A DNA stretch of 64,000 nt from Anticarsia gemmatalis (Eukaryota; Arthropoda; Insecta; Lepidoptera; Erebidae): NCBI RefSeq assembly GCF_050436995.1, contig NC_134747.1, positions 9,555,501 through 9,619,500 on the forward strand, read 5' to 3'. The notes beneath the pieces were generated by a model, which did no database searches, had not been told where the DNA came from, and saw only the letters and a program-made list of their open reading frames with translations. Positions within the stretch are counted from its first letter, which is position 1. Each line of letters opens with the position of its first letter. A program made the position numbers and the translations under genes. This document shows positions 1 to 14,836 of the stretch, piece after piece.

Positions 1-2792
1 AACGCGCGCGGGGTGGCGGCGCGCGGGGCGGGGGGGATGCCAGGGGTGCTGGGGAGCAGACGTCGTCGAGGAGCGTCGGAGGCTGCGATCGATGAAGCGC
101 GGACACGCCTCGCGCACGCCACCGCAGCCCGCAACTTACACTCATTGTTGATTCAACCACGTTCTTCCCACTTATACTATTTTTACAAGAACACAAACTA
201 AGCTAGCTCAGTGAAGAGGATATTTATGATTATTATGTAATAAAAGAACAACCTTTTAGACCCTAAAGTCAAAGTGTACCCCTCAGGATGTCTGGAAGCA
301 TCAAACCTCATTTTGTAGTTGATACATATGAGCTGTCAGAAGATCTTCCAAATGCGATGAGCGTGTTAAACGACTGTATTGTGATGCGCTGTCACTGCAG
401 AGGCCGGTGCCTTTGGCTGAACGCAACACCACGTCAATATTATCTCACCTCACGGACTAGGAAGCCACTCGCTTCTTTAAACTAAGACAGTTACAAAAAA
501 GGCGACTTAATCCGACATACCTATATCAGATTTAGTAATCTTCTTTACTACTATATTGCTTTCGTTTTATAACTGTTTGTTAAAAATGTTGAATAACATT
601 AGAAACTAATAGTAAGTTATAGTTTTTTTGTACCATCTATAAAGAAATAACATCACTCAATTTGCCACCATAGGCTTTTAGCGATCGTTTATCATTTTTT
701 ACTAGAACGTACAAATTAAAAACTCGAAAGAGGTGTATATCTTTATCAATATTATTTAATAAAACATAAAATTTACACAGACTGGCCACTAAAAATGTTT
801 AATGCGAACATTCAAACCCCTATCGAAAAATAAAACTGTAGCACCTTATCGCTACATCAGAAATCTTGTCAAAACGGTTAGTTAAGCGCGGGATCAGGCG
901 ACGAGTACAAAACGAGTGACATGTCGATGTCGAGGCGGACCGCCGCCGCGCCGCGAGCGACGAGCACCCGCCGCACCCGACAACACACACCACACACAAA
1001 TCATCTTAAATGTCACACACTATAAGGTCTATTTTCCTGAACAGTGAAATAATTCAAATTTAAGAATACAATTTTCAAGTGACGATCAATTCGAATTCCT
1101 CGGGACACAGATCCGTCACCGATAAAACACTCCAACACCATTGGGTGACAAGTCAGTTGTGGACTTGTAATCCGGGAGATTAAAACGTCTCCATTAATAG
1201 TCCGATCTGACAAAGCACTCCGACGATTGATGAAACCGACTCGATTTTTTTAAATTGCTTCTTACACGCAGCTAATTGCTTTATATACCCACTAATACAC
1301 CGTTAATTTTGCCATAATAGCGCTGACGGAGGCAAATTATGAATATTATATCTATAAATTCTTTTATCTTCGGACCGCTCCTCCATAATTTACAATCATA
1401 AAATAATAACCACGAGAGTTAAGCAGGTTTAATGAGGCATGAGCCAAAATTACCACGCTTTGTACAGCGCTACCAATGTAAGCGTAAACAGTCGTCTCAA
1501 ATGGTCAAACGTTATGATGTAGATGTGCCTACCTATGTATGGTTACACATTTATTAACGCTATGTAGTGTTCCAGTCGAGTTGGCAACAAGGGTTGCTCA
1601 CGAGGGAGTGAACTTAGGTGTGTTTATATTGTAGTGAGTCGCGTTGCGTGTGTGTGACAACAGTTACAAGAATGATTCGGATCTCGCATCCTGAGCGGCT
1701 TTATTTACGAACTCGGCTGCATACACAAATCTAGTTTCACGAAACCGCAGCCTGCTGTAGTACAGGGAGTACCTACGCATACCTAGTTATAGTGCTGTTG
1801 AGGATATGACCGGATTTGCGCACAAACTATCGTAAGTCACGCAACATCAAGACAATAAAAACTTATCAAGCCTCTTATAGCTAATTAGGCCTACGCTTAT
1901 TGTTATTTATACGCTACACGATAGGCATTTACAAGTCAACGGTGTCACAGAGTTCATGACAGCACGAAAATGCTACAAATATATTCATAGACTCAGTCCA
2001 TTAGCATTGTTGCATGTAATCAACGACACATACAACTTTATACGCATTTTTGAACCTTGACCTGGCTTTAAATATTGATATACAGTTTTCCGCCTAAGTG
2101 ACGGTTTACAAATACTTAGAGTAAGTATCTGAACTGTGTGATTATTTAAGAGATAGTGTCATAGCGTGATCGGAGGCCGCGTTCGACGAGACAGCTTGCA
2201 CCTGGACACACAGATCGGCGAACTAATTCGTCCTAATGTTAATATCAGTGGCGGGTCTCAGCGGCAGCATGTCAGCGTTCACCATTGACCAGTGTCTGCG
2301 TAACCCGACGCTACACCTGTCTCGATACGAAATAATTTTTATTTACAGAGCCCTCCGAAGATTATGAATATTTCGTTGTGCTATCGCACCCGACATCGGA
2401 CCGCATATTATGTTACCTCGCAGAGTAACCTATGACGATCCATAATTTACGCGTTGGACGCTCCTTCGCTTTGTTAAAGGTTTTTTATTTTTTATATGAC
2501 ACCTTCCCTAGTAGTCGCCTTACAATGTTTGTTTGTAATTTTGTAAATTGAAACATAGAGATTAATAAAACAGAAAAGTTGTAAGTATGTTGAGAAATTG
2601 TAAACGATAGCCATTTGTATTATATTCTGAACAGAATACCCAACAAAGACATTCAATATTCATAAAATTGGATGTTTACTCGTGGTTTTATTATTATTGT
2701 GTGTGGTATTGGGATTATAATATGATGCAACTTCCTTTTTCAACAAGCTACGCTCAGCTTAAGCACATATTTTATTTGTAAACTGCAATCCA

Positions 2793-2850
2793 CACTATTA
2801 TTAATAAGTATTATAAATGCGAAAGTTAGTCTGTTTGCCTAACAGTACGT
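2793..2850 (+). mobile_element. Lep1-type Helitron 5' fragment
   Basis: The string ATTATAAATGCGAAAGTTAG, followed by TCTGTTTG, matches the 5' part of the small non-autonomous Helitrons common in Lepidoptera. Other copies of that type occur in this window. The body decays quickly and no CGAAGT..CTAGT terminus follows, so this is a truncated relic. Confidence 0.4.
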
Positions 2851-5800
2851 AGTAATGAAAAGTAAATAACATATGTAATGAACATTAAATTTAATATCCG
2901 CAAAGTAGAAAACATGATCGAAGTAGATCACTCGAATAGATAGATTTAGGCGTTTTCAGATCTCTTACAATTGGATGTTTATCTTGTATGTAAATAGGGG
3001 AACGAGTTAAATACAAGCAACTGCAACTCTTAGGCTATTTATTTACTTCATTACAAGGGAGACTTGTAACTACATATATGTTAAAATGTTGCAAAAAATT
3101 GCATAATGATGAGTTGTTCGCTCGAGTGGAGACCTGTATCGTGTGTAGTTAGTGCGCTCAGAAGGTACGTGCGAGTCATCAATCATGAGGCGAGCCGCCC
3201 TGTGACGAATGCCAAGCCAAACACCATTGTGACCAATGCCACCCACACGCAGAACAACCGTGGAATCTTGCTGTTCGCACTGACACACGTGACGTCACTA
3301 CTTTTTCCCGTGTAACTATAGCGGTATAATACATTTAACTCGGAAAAAAAATATAAAATATTATATTTACAGACATTACTATAGACTATCTTAATAAAAA
3401 GACTGGAATTAATAAAATGCCTTGTATGTATTGATTTTAACGTTTTGTAGTCTTATTAAAGGTGGACCAATATATTCATTGCGAAATAGTGTATTGTGGG
3501 TTCACAAGCAGTCTTTTTTGATAGTCCGCGACAATACGTTTGTTTGTAATTAATGGTGCACCTTACTCAAAAGGGTCTTTCCTAGAACCACCTCCCCTGT
3601 AGAGAGCTACTATCGACCAGGTTGTAAATGGTCGATATTATCCATTCGATGTTTACCGCACACGATGAATAAATTTAAATTGCTTGAAGGTTTACACAAC
3701 AAATGGCCCTGCCAATGAGAAAAAAGAGTAATACCGATTAGATCCGTTCTTTAAGCAAAACGCAGAACAAACACGCGGCAAAAAGTACCTACTATGTAAA
3801 AGAAAATCTAACTACTTTATCAATACGGTCAGTTGTATGATGATTATTTATTCACGCATTGGTTATATTTGCGGGAATGTAGGTACTTGGTACACCCACA
3901 TTCAACTAGGCAGGCATATATTCATAACGTCCGATTTAATCGGCCACAGTTCACCTCGGGGAATGTATCGGCCGCATGTGCAATTAATTGGCTTATCGTG
4001 AGTTTATTGATTCGGTAAGGCGATCCGTTTTAATTACCGCCATCGCTCATTTGCCGCTGATTGGTTCCCAACATACCTTTCGATAGCACCAGCTCCTAAT
4101 GAAACTCGACTAATTTCAGAAAAGCTCTCAAGTAAAACTATACCCACCCTGGGCAAATCTGGCCGACTGCGATGAATATTTTGTTCTAATTAACTACTGT
4201 TGTATTACAGTAAATTGATGATTATGATGAGAATGCAGACTATAAAGATAATAACCAAATTAACCATGTTTATTATTGGGATTCAGTTCCACAGATGGAA
4301 CCTATTAAGAAATTGAATATAAAATACGCTGTATAGCAGAAGGTAGAGATGCGAGTTTAATATTCACGCTATTTATTACTTAACTCAGCCGTATTGTACT
4401 TAACAAGGAGGGACAGACGTTTGTTTAAAATTATCTTTTCTACTTTCTAGCTGAATGGTGTAAAAATACAGCTTAAGGCTATATCAGTTGTATAATTTTG
4501 TATCGTAAAAGGGGTAACAAATATAAAGTTGGTCGTTGAGCATATGTCGCGGCGCGTGGAGTCTGCTATTAGAGCTAATTGACAGTCCGTACACGAGCTC
4601 TCCGACTACTATATTTGTCACTTCCCCTCGACTAATAACATGTTACGCAGCTACAACTGAAAGAAACTTTGCAAAATAAATAAATACTTTAATTTTTGTT
4701 CCAAGTCTTTAAAATGCTGTGAAGCGGAATACTTAGCACTAATTTACGAATAATGAAGTTAAAACGTATTGAAAATTCTGAATAACGTAAATTAGTTCGT
4801 CGACTCGTGACAGTTTAAGACACATTTAACTTATAATTGACTTAAACAAAAAGGTAGTCACTGCTCATCAATAATATAATCAGATGCTCAGTGGTATTAG
4901 CCCTCGCGTCAAAATAATGCAGCAAACAAAGTTATCAATAATCACGATTCGGGTAATGGCCCGGGGCGGACGACGAGTTCCAGTACAACGGACTCATAAT
5001 AAAGATATAATATCACTGGCGGCGTACTCTCCCGAGGGTGACGAATTGCTCGTACGATTAACTCTTAAACGACAAATAGAGGAACTCCCTTCCCGCAACT
5101 CTCCCGCTTGGGGGTAAACTAAGCCACGACTTCCGCTAATTATTCGGGGGAGCGGCTCCGGCAACATCGCTGTCCCCCTCGCACTCTGCGAGCCGATGCA
5201 CATCTCCGCAAAAACTCTCTGAAAACCAAAATTTCCCTTCTCCCGACGGGCGGTCATATTTCTTCCCTCTCACTCCCATTAAACACGCCGTAAACGCTTT
5301 CCTTTTTTCACGCCCTCGCTCTAATAGAAAGGCAAATTACGAGCTTACGGGCGCGGACGGGTGGCGATGTACGAAACCGCCGCGACCGTGCCTCTTGCGT
5401 CCCGTTTTCACCCGTAGACGCTCATATTTCCATGCTCCTCGGGAAAACAGGGGTCGACTACGCTACGTGAACTTTCACGTCATATGTTTATACTCGTATC
5501 TATCATGATACCACAACACGACTCTCAATGTATACACGTCTTGTTTCTTTGATGCCGTTTCCAGAATTTACCAGGAGTATTTGTAAGCACTAGGAAACAA
5601 ATATCTTGTGAAACAATTATTGATTCTGTATCTAAATAAGTGTAATGATTTTAAACAACAGTTTGTTGATTGACGCTTCCATACATAGTATACATCATAC
5701 ACATTACACATAACTTTGGATCTTCTTCTTACATTGATTTGTACTTAATAGATGTCTCGATAAAAAAGTTCTGTGATGTTCTCCACGAGGAATCCGTTCG

Positions 5801-8800
5801 GGTGTATCCAATTACCTAAAAGTGGCTTACTTTTTACGAATGCTCCTGACAGGACCCAAATAACTGGTGGCGCTATCTCATTTGAGGACTTGGCATTCTA
5901 AGCAGAGACATTTTATTTCGAACTATCAAGTTATTAGGCATTCTTAATACTTCTTGGTGAACATAATACTTCGAATAAAAGTTCACTCATTGTAAAGTGT
6001 TCACCCTTTAATATACAGAATTGTTTTGTAATAGTAAACTTTACTAGCTTCTGATGTTCTAACCACTACTTGTTCCACGTGAAAAGTTTTTTTTTAACGT
6101 TTTGCCGTTAACATACAAACTAGCAATAATAAGTAAAAAATATATTTGAGAACTCAATATACTCGGTGGTCGTTCACAGGTATCAGATATAAATCGGTGA
6201 CAAATAAAGTTAAGATATCGAACAATCATACAGCAATAACAATTACGCTATGAAAGCATACAGCGTACCCCGAGTGAGTTGTTGTACCCTAATATAAACA
6301 TGTCGCGACCGAGCTGATGACCAACTTGCGTGACGTCACACATACCACATTGTCCAAGCTACCCTTGCTACCCAGCACTCCCTCAAGTCTACATTAAGAT
6401 CTTTTTTTATATTTCATAGGCTACTCCTTCAAGCTGAGTGAAAACATTTAATGGACCCGAATATTAGAGGCCAGTGTAAATGTAAATACAAATATAAGGT
6501 TATTTTAACGTTGTGGAGTCATTTAAATTACTGAAACTTTTAAACTTGTCTTTAGCTAAAAATATCCGACTTATAATCAACATTTAATTTCACTAACACA
6601 GCTTCTAGCTATATAAAACCTGTAGGCACTCTCTTGTACACTGTTGCGTATCGATATTTATATTCTGAATAACAAATCTAACAATCACCGTCGACAACCT
6701 TTATTTCCATGATTCGGTAATGAGCAGGTGCCGTCAGATTGTGGGTGTTGTGGGCTTGTTCATACAAATGGCAGTCATTTTCGAGTTATCGACTTAACAC
6801 CGCCACGGAAATGGAAAATAATAACTTCATCGCAGGGCGGCGACACGTACGGATATAATTTGGGCACATTAGGCGTCATTTGTAGGAAAACTTATGCCAC
6901 ACTTCGAGGCCAAATCATTTTATACCGCTCTATTTTTACCCCTCTATTCATGAAACGCAATTTTATTCTCACAGAATATAGATACTGAATCAAGAAATTT
7001 TATAGAGTCAACTTTCCTGAAGTGAAAATTTTCTTAAATTGATTAATCAAACCCTTTTAGTAACATTACGGTTATGCATTAATGATTTAGTGACACTTAT
7101 CCGATACGTGACTTAGGAAGCCTTTAAAATCTTAAGTAGCATCTGTGTAGTAATGACACCGAAACGTTGAAACCAACCCTTACTTCCGTGACATGAGCTA
7201 CGATTACGTTTTTGTTACATCGACGCGTTCGCCCACCCTGAATCCACATAAAAATAATTTATTCCTACCGAGGGGTAGCCGTGAAAATTTAACGCTCTAC
7301 TTGAAAAAACTAACACCACATGACGATTTTGAATTCGACTGCTATCCTTTACTCTCTAAAAATGTGTAAAAGAGACAAGGAACTTCTCTATTTTTTAGCT
7401 TACAGCCTGAAGCGTTGATTATGATTTCAAAGTTCACGGTGCAACTGGCGCATAAATCAAAGAGCTTCCTTATGTCGAGTGGTGATCGACTCTATTTTAA
7501 CGACCTCATTTAGTTACTAACTAACTAGACAGATGACACTGACTATCGATGACTCGTTTCCATTGCTATTGCAAATAAAATAAACTCTTTATTATATCAA
7601 TCAAGTTGTCTTCAGAATTAAACAACATTTTCTTCCTTGTTACTCGACTTTTTTATAAATAAGACACAAATAATCACATGTCGATGTGATTCAATCAGGT
7701 AGGTGTCACTAGTAAGCGTTAACAAGGCCCACGTTACTGTAAGTAATGCCTTCTAAGCAACCAAAAAGAGCGCAGTCGGTTGCAGAGTATTTCAATGAGG
7801 TCGCTATGGCAGTGGTAACGAGAAGCGGGTCGGGGGTCGCAGTCGCGGTCGCCGATGGCTCACAATGGCTCGTTTGGAGGCACAATGCCGCCCCCTCGCG
7901 GCCCACTTCATTACGCGTGTATTGTGCCACACACAGGCACGCGCACCTAGACCTGTGTGACTCCTGTGACCCACCATCGCCGGTGGCCTGCCAAGCCAAT
8001 CCACATTAACAACGCCTTTTGTTTATAGCACTGAAATAATAGCATTCATACAGCTACCTGCCTTAAAATAACAATATGGTTAAATTTCTTTATCATTGAG
8101 TTGGTTTTTGAAAAAAAAAGATATTATTCCTTAGTCCAACTATTTTATAACAGTTCAATCTGAATAATAAATCCACGCATTAATTCATAACGAAGCTTCT
8201 GGCGTTACGTCGATTTTAATAAGCGAATTAAAGCAATCAATCATAATGAATCGACGCGCAATACGCTATACCGACGGAATATTAAATCATTATCTATTTA
8301 AGCATCGAGTGTTCGGCTAATAATAGACAAGATAATATCTCATTGAGCGGAGTGAGTGGAATGGCAATGCGCGCGCGATTGAAGGCATCACAATGGGCGT
8401 AGGAGTAAAACCAACACGCGCCCGCGCCCGCGCACACCGCACAGGCGTACAATACCGATATCACAATGGAGGGCTAATTGTGCGTCGACAGCCAGATACC
8501 ACCTCATTGTTACTAACGCTGAGACTGAGACTCGATGTTGTTATTATGTTGAACTAGTTTTTAGGTCGCTTCCGTGCAATCAAACGTGCTTTCCAAATAC
8601 AAAACACCTCTATTGACCTCTGGCTACGTTAATCGACGCGTAAAATTAACTTCGAAATTCGATTATGAGGGTTCAGTCGAAATCTCACATCAAGAACATC
8701 TTCAATGTAACGTCAACGAGCCGTGAGATGAATGATGATTACTCTCTATGAGATTCCCGAAATCGCCGGCCGTTGTCCATGATTACGTAATCAATCTCCG

Positions 8801-10904
8801 TCGGTGTCTGCCGTCGGCCTTTCATCGACCTGCGCGGGCGCATCACTCTTACCTGTATTCAAGCGCTTTTTACACCTTTTTTCGTAATTATTTAAACTCG
8901 CTATTATGTTTTAGGCGTTAATGCCTGTTAAATGACCACCCTTTTAATGATGTTGCTCTCGGCTCGATCTCGTTTTAAGTAACGTACTTGAGAATATCAT
9001 CAAATCGACTTATAAGGTGAGAATGATGATAAAAAATTACCGTTTTCGTCGAAATACTTAAATGCATTCATTCTTGTAGAATCTACTATACCGGGAACGA
9101 GTGTTCACTTGTTAAGGAATAAATAAAGAAATGTGAGTGGCAACGTTTAAACACTGGTACCTATATGTACCTACATGGCAGTACAGTGTTAAGTGTACTG
9201 CGCAGACGCGCACAGTAGCTGACAGTTCACAGCGGCGCGAATCGCGAGGTGCGTGGGCGAATGCTCATTGTGCGCACATCTCATTTTCTCGCATTGAAAT
9301 CACTGCAACCAGTAGCTAATACTTTCAACATTAATCATTGAGAAATTGCAATATTCTCACTAAGTTACCTTTGGTATTCACATTTAGGAGATCATTTAAT
9401 AAGAGGTACTAAGAAGAAACAATATTATACAGTAGTAGTAGAGCCTATGATGTATAGTGTATGGTAGCTACATATATATAATCCATTATAGCAAACGAAA
9501 TCAAATTTTAAAAAACTGAGTTCATCTAACGCAACTCCGAAAAGAAATTAAACCTACAAAGAATAATATATTATTCTGAGCATGGGTTCAATTAAAAAAA
9601 AGCGTGTGATGAACATAATTGCGTTTTATTGCAACGCGTTGGCAGCGCGACTTGATCGAGCTATCGATCGAGACGCGTGCAGACCACATGTGCAGGCACC
9701 GCCGGTTTACCAATTAGGTTCAAACTACAAGCTACGTTGATAAAGTACGACTAGTTTACGTGCTAACTACAAATTTAATATCGTCTTCATTGGCTGACTC
9801 TTAATTAAGTTCTAGTTAGTAGCATAATAAAAGTTATTAGGACAACATACCATTTCAAGCAACCACCCCAGTAACCTTTAATACGGAGCATTTTTATTTA
9901 CAGAATAAACTCACGCATTTTTTTAAGGAAGTGCGTGTCTATATATATTCGAATAATTAAAAATATATCTAATGAAAGTGAGAATATAAAACTATATTTT
10001 AATCGTTATAACGGCAGTCATAAACAATAACCCGCGGACGTTGAACTCTTTTCAACGTGGATTACAGGAGAGTTCGCGAACGTGTCAAATTGAAAGGTGC
10101 ATTAGTGCAAAATAACATGTAGCCACGAAAATTTCAATTAAGTTTAATGCACATGTCGGCGCGGCGCAGGTCCCCGCCACCCGCGCCCTACAACCACGTA
10201 CTCGATTTATTAAAAACGATTACGAAGCGAGCTAACCCGATGCGCGATTGACTTTGCACTTGCTTTATCGTTGCCGATACATTTGATCCCCTAAATTATG
10301 ATAACGATATCCCCATCCGCAGCTTTATTGTAGTAAAACAGGTGATGTAATGTTCGTTTTATTTAAATGGGCTCAAGATGAATGATGGTATTTACGGTCG
10401 CGGAAAATAAAATATTTCATAATAAAATGCGGTCTTGTCAATCGTAAATGTCTTTTTATGTGATAAGAAACTTAATTGGCAGTAGTTTAATTTTATATTT
10501 GAAATAGTCCATGCTGGTAAATAAAATTTTCCCTGCTGTAATTATGGTATAACTACAAATATTTTCGTCCTAGGCAATGTGTGCCGACATTTTTTTTATT
10601 CTAACCGCTTAGGAAAAATATATTTTTACTTGATAAAGACATAAAACGGATAGAATCTCGAGCTATGTATATCAAATGCCGAATATAAGATCGATATCTT
10701 CAACATTAGCCCGCCGAGCCTTATAATTTCCAGTTGAATAAGTCTTTAATTTGTCTGAAAGTAGTCACCTGTTGGGGGCTACCCCAGCAAAAACTGTATT
10801 ATAACCACTCATAATCAACAATAATCATTGACTACAATAACTGTCAAAACGGCACTAAATATTGTTTGTTAAATGCCATAAGTTTTGTATTTTTTTCAAC
10901 GGTC

Positions 10905-10952
10905 CACACCTTTGGAGCCGCACAAAGGAGTAGGTGCTGATCAAAAGGTGTG
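10905..10952. promoter_or_regulatory. inverted pair of T-box half-sites (weak)
   Basis: CACACCTTT at 10905-10913 and AAAAGGTGTG at 10943-10952 form an inverted pair. Each contains the T-box half-site AGGTGTG, and they face away from each other across about 30 bp. They lie within the large intron of a T-box gene, so an autoregulatory site is conceivable. Single half-sites of this length are expected by chance several times in this intron. Confidence 0.2.
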
Positions 10953-13900
10953 CCAGGTGCTAAAGGTTAACTGACGTTAATATGCTGCATACTTAATATT
11001 CAAGCAAATATTGTGTACTTCAGTATGTTTTAGATTAAATATGTTTTATTCACTTACACTTACATTAAACATAGCAGGTTTGACGTGAATACAAAATAGT
11101 TTTACGCCAGCATCAATTGAATATTTAAATTTTCAAAATATTATTTAATATTTTACCCTTTCGTAACATTTATCTATGTGGGAGAAAATCTGTTTACTTA
11201 AAATAGAAGATATGTCTGAAATCATAAGGTACAAATGTATTATCAGTTTTACTATAGAATGAGATATCAGGGGTAAAAAACTGCAACTGGCATTTAGATT
11301 AATCAATTCAGGTCATGATAGTTAGAGTCAATAGAAAACATTATTCGCCCTGGTTTAGACACGCACATATTTTAAGCATAACCGTCACGTCCGCCGACAC
11401 CGTTGCCCGGTGGATAGGTAATTGTCGATGTATTAAAAGCCGATAAAAACTATTAATACGACGGGTGATCACTCATATTGCGGATACAGGTAATTTACGT
11501 AGTACGACGCAGTGTAAGTAGAAGACGCGCCTCCTTGCTATTCGCCTCAGCTCGAGCATGCAAATAATGCCATTCTTAATTCATTGCTGTGTAATAAATA
11601 AGTAACCTGTATTAACTAAATCATATCATTATCATTTATTATTTGTTATCGTTTACTATCATTTATCTTACGTACAAAATATAATCATGTGGAAAAACAT
11701 GTGATGATACGGTTTCCAACTGAACAAGCATAGAGCTAATGAGAATGTATTTATTTCTAAGCAGAGCGTTGTCTGCACATTTTTAATTTCGCGGTAGAGC
11801 GGTCAGACGTTGCAATTTCAACACTGTTTTATTGTATAGGTTCACCGATGACTTACGACGTTCAAGTCAACCGCGACAGATATTGCAATAACGTTGTTAA
11901 CGTATAAACAGTCAGACATAAAAAGGCCATGTTATGACCTAACGTTCAAATATTTTGGATAAACTCATTGTCAGGAGAGGTCCGGTGAACATAAATTGTG
12001 TACCAGTTAGGTCCCCCTAACAAAGTCCACTCGGCAGTAAAGTGGCCGCTTGTAAATCAAAACGACGAATCGAAAAAATGAAAAAAGTAAATAAATCGAG
12101 ACAGAGCGACGTTTCTCGTAAGCCACGCAAAGCTAGTGATGCGCCACTTACTTGTGTGAAACATTATCGATAAAATATATTATGCCTCGAGCCGTATTAA
12201 ATATCTTAAATATGAAACATAAGTACCTTACGTGTATAAAAACGAGCAAGTTATAAAAATATCCTCTATTTTAACAAGTTTGCTAGTCATATTAAAAATA
12301 ATATAGAAGCTATCCAAGAATAAGATATTAATATTATGTTAAAATACTGTATCCATATTCAGTTACATAAAACATTACATTCAAAGCTTGTGATATTTAA
12401 TGGAATTAGAAAAAACCTAATAATATAGTAAGATATTTGGTGGTCCCGGACGGATCGTATCGATGTAGAAGGGAACGGATTGTGCATCGCAATAAAAAAA
12501 GATAAAGCGTATTACGGGATGTCCGGAGATAAGGGCCATTTTATGTTTTCATATTAAGTTTGACATAAAAATGAACGCAGTAACACATTTTACTGGTATT
12601 GGTCGCCTTTGTTAGTGTTATATTCATCGTGGAACACTGTCTTGCCACTGAATCACTTATATCCTAAAGCATTTATTTGATGAAATTTTAAATCAAAGAC
12701 ATTAGAATATTTTTAAAGCATAGTAAGAAATGACTTTTTTTTCATTTAGAATTCCGATTTAACAAAATATAGCGTATATGAAAGTATCTACGTAATAATA
12801 AAAAGCATAAAATGAAGATAAAAGAAGTAGAAAATATTGCAGACAGTGGCGATGAAATTAATAGAGAAGGCATTGTAAAGCAATTTGAAAACACGCTTCG
12901 CCACCCTCCCCTTGTAAAATTTGTCCCTGATATTCCGTTTTGATTGGACCAGTTGATTTATCTCTTGTTTAAGAGTATATGTTAGGATTAATCATTTTTG
13001 ATACTTGATAAAAAATAAGTCATTTTTCTATATGATAAAAAAGCTAATTTGACTAAACTAAACCACATTACCAAAAAAATAAAAGGGAACTATGCGTCAA
13101 ATTAAGATTTATTCTAAAGCATTTTTGAAAATTCTTAATCCTTCAAGTACGTTGTTCGCTTTAATACTGTTTACAGATTTTAAAAATACATATATTGTTT
13201 ATCAGTTTTGACACAATTGTTAACCTTTCTTGATAAAAATTTAATTTGTTACTTTCAAGAAGTTAATGTAATATTGATTGGACTAGTTACTTTTATTTTA
13301 AAACCCAAATGTTTAATTTAGATGTCAGCTTCAAGTATCAAAATTCAGTGATCACGTGTATTGTGCACGTTGTGTGTGTTACAATAGGATCCTTTCCCCG
13401 GAGATTGAAACGCTCTCCGGGCTACTGCCGGCTACAGTGATTTAGACTAACTGCACTTGTTGCGATACGGGGGACCCACCCTATTGCAGATAACATATGA
13501 CAAGCGGCTAATACGAGGATTATACTCATTCGGTACACTTGTTCCGACAAGTTATTTCAGTGTAACTACGCTACAGAGCCAAGACAACCTACCGTCAACT
13601 AATAGCACAAAATTACAGTTATTCGCCTTTATTTACTAGGCAGAATTCTCATTTTATCATGCACTGCTGAAAAAGACGCAACGTCATGGCATTATGATAT
13701 TTTGCTGCAATCTGGAGGTAGTGGATTTTAGATTAACTTGACACGGTATACTTTTAGTTTTATTTAAGTATTAAGTATCGTGTAATCTAAACGGGGATAC
13801 ATTTTTGTCGCGTCAATATGGCACGCGCGCCTCTCGGGAGAGCAGTATGTCAGAGCGCGACAGTGTTCCCGGGGCGACCGGAGCACGGAGTACACAATGC

Positions 13901-14679
13901 CAATTTTCCGCTCACCGCCACCGACTACGCAATTATTTAGATAAACCTCTCGGCGTGACTATAAAAACATCTTCCCCTCCCCCACGCAACGCTGTTTGTT
14001 GTCTTTGGGGCTTTGTGAATTTATAGCCCAGCATTACGCCGACGGTTAGGAAAAAATGTACTTTTAATTTATCTCGTTAAAGGGTTGAAGGACGGCCGGG
14101 TTCGCGAAGTAATTATTCCGGAATTGGCCACTTTAGCTGATGAATCCATTCCGTTGTACCCTTTATTGGGGGGTGATTGTGGAGTGAATTAATTTGTTTT
14201 TGACTCCAATTTCAACGGAGTGAAAGATTACATTATACCAATGAGTGAAGCGATTAAATAATTAAGATGAGAAATCTGTTTTCTTAATGTCTTGTTTTAC
14301 AGTTTTTGGGTGTGAACAGAAAACGTAAGATCAGTAGTTATTAACTTTAAACACAATAAAGAAGAGTAGCTCAGTGACATCTATTTCTATCTTTGTTCGG
14401 GTTCCCTAAATATAATAATGCTTGAAACTTTATGTGACTTTTATTGTAGCAACTGTTTGAACTCGAATGGAGTTAGAGTCTCTACGTCTAAGTAAGAAGT
14501 CTACATAAAGGTGATTAAAGTCTTTGCAGAAGCATTTCAAGCCATTAATGCTACTTTTTGATCATTATTGATTGCCTTTCATTAACGCAGTGTACCTATC
14601 AAAGAGATTATGATAATACCTACGTTAACAATATACTAATGTACCGTAAGCTGTACAAAATGTACTCAATTCGTCTTAC

Positions 14680-14836
14680 CTGCCACTTTTAGTGATGATC
14701 ATCTCAGTGCCGAGGTCGTGGAACTTGTCCCACAGCTCCTTGGTCTCCAGCTGGCAGTCGACCGAGAGCAACTCCTCGCAGTTGCACGAGGTGGCCGGGG
14801 GCAGCGGCCGCGCGGGCGACGGTGTGTCCCGCTCAC
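14680..14836 (-). CDS. mid: midline/H15-type T-box factor, coding exon 3 (start of T-box)
   Basis: The exon follows an AG acceptor (14838-14837) in phase 1 and ends at a GTAAGA donor (14679) in phase 2. It encodes a Ser/Pro/Thr linker, then CNCEELLSVDCQ, then LETKELWDKFHDLGTEMIIT and KSGR. The last part is the N-terminal edge of the T-box as found in TBX20/midline/H15 proteins and precedes the DNA-contacting strands. The exon has high GC third positions in an AT-rich background. The next exon should start with the rest of the split Arg codon and RMFP. It is not in the window, so the DNA-binding domain is incomplete here. Confidence 0.9.

Larger units (their letters stand above)
1..14679 (-). 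other. intron 3 of midline/H15-type gene (3' part beyond window)
   Basis: This is sequence downstream (minus strand) of the third coding exon of the T-box gene. I searched for the next T-box exon, which should begin with the RMFP-type segment in phase 2, and found no match. I therefore read the whole stretch as one long intron or as sequence leading to exons beyond position 1. It contains AT-rich DNA, GC-rich patches at about 1-130, 920-985, 7800-7990, 8370-8450, 10155-10195 and 13810-13990, and one Helitron fragment. The open frames here (for example 7746-8009 and 4884-5117) match no family I know. An exon with an unfamiliar sequence could be missed. Confidence 0.5.

Noticed and set aside
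1..130. GC-rich window edge with an open frame, considered as a T-box or C-terminal exon
   Set aside because: Neither strand gives T-box sequence, and no clear splice site frames it. It may be part of something outside the window.
4884..5257. Opposed open frames of 77 and 87 codons near 5 kb
   Set aside because: They overlap on opposite strands, have no homologue that I recognise and no acceptor/donor pair that fits the T-box gene.
7746..8009. Overlapping open frames on both strands in a GC-rich patch, 87 codons plus strand and 66-96 codons minus strand
   Set aside because: Three frames are open at once, which is what GC-rich non-coding DNA does. None resembles a known protein or the missing T-box exons, and no splice context fits.
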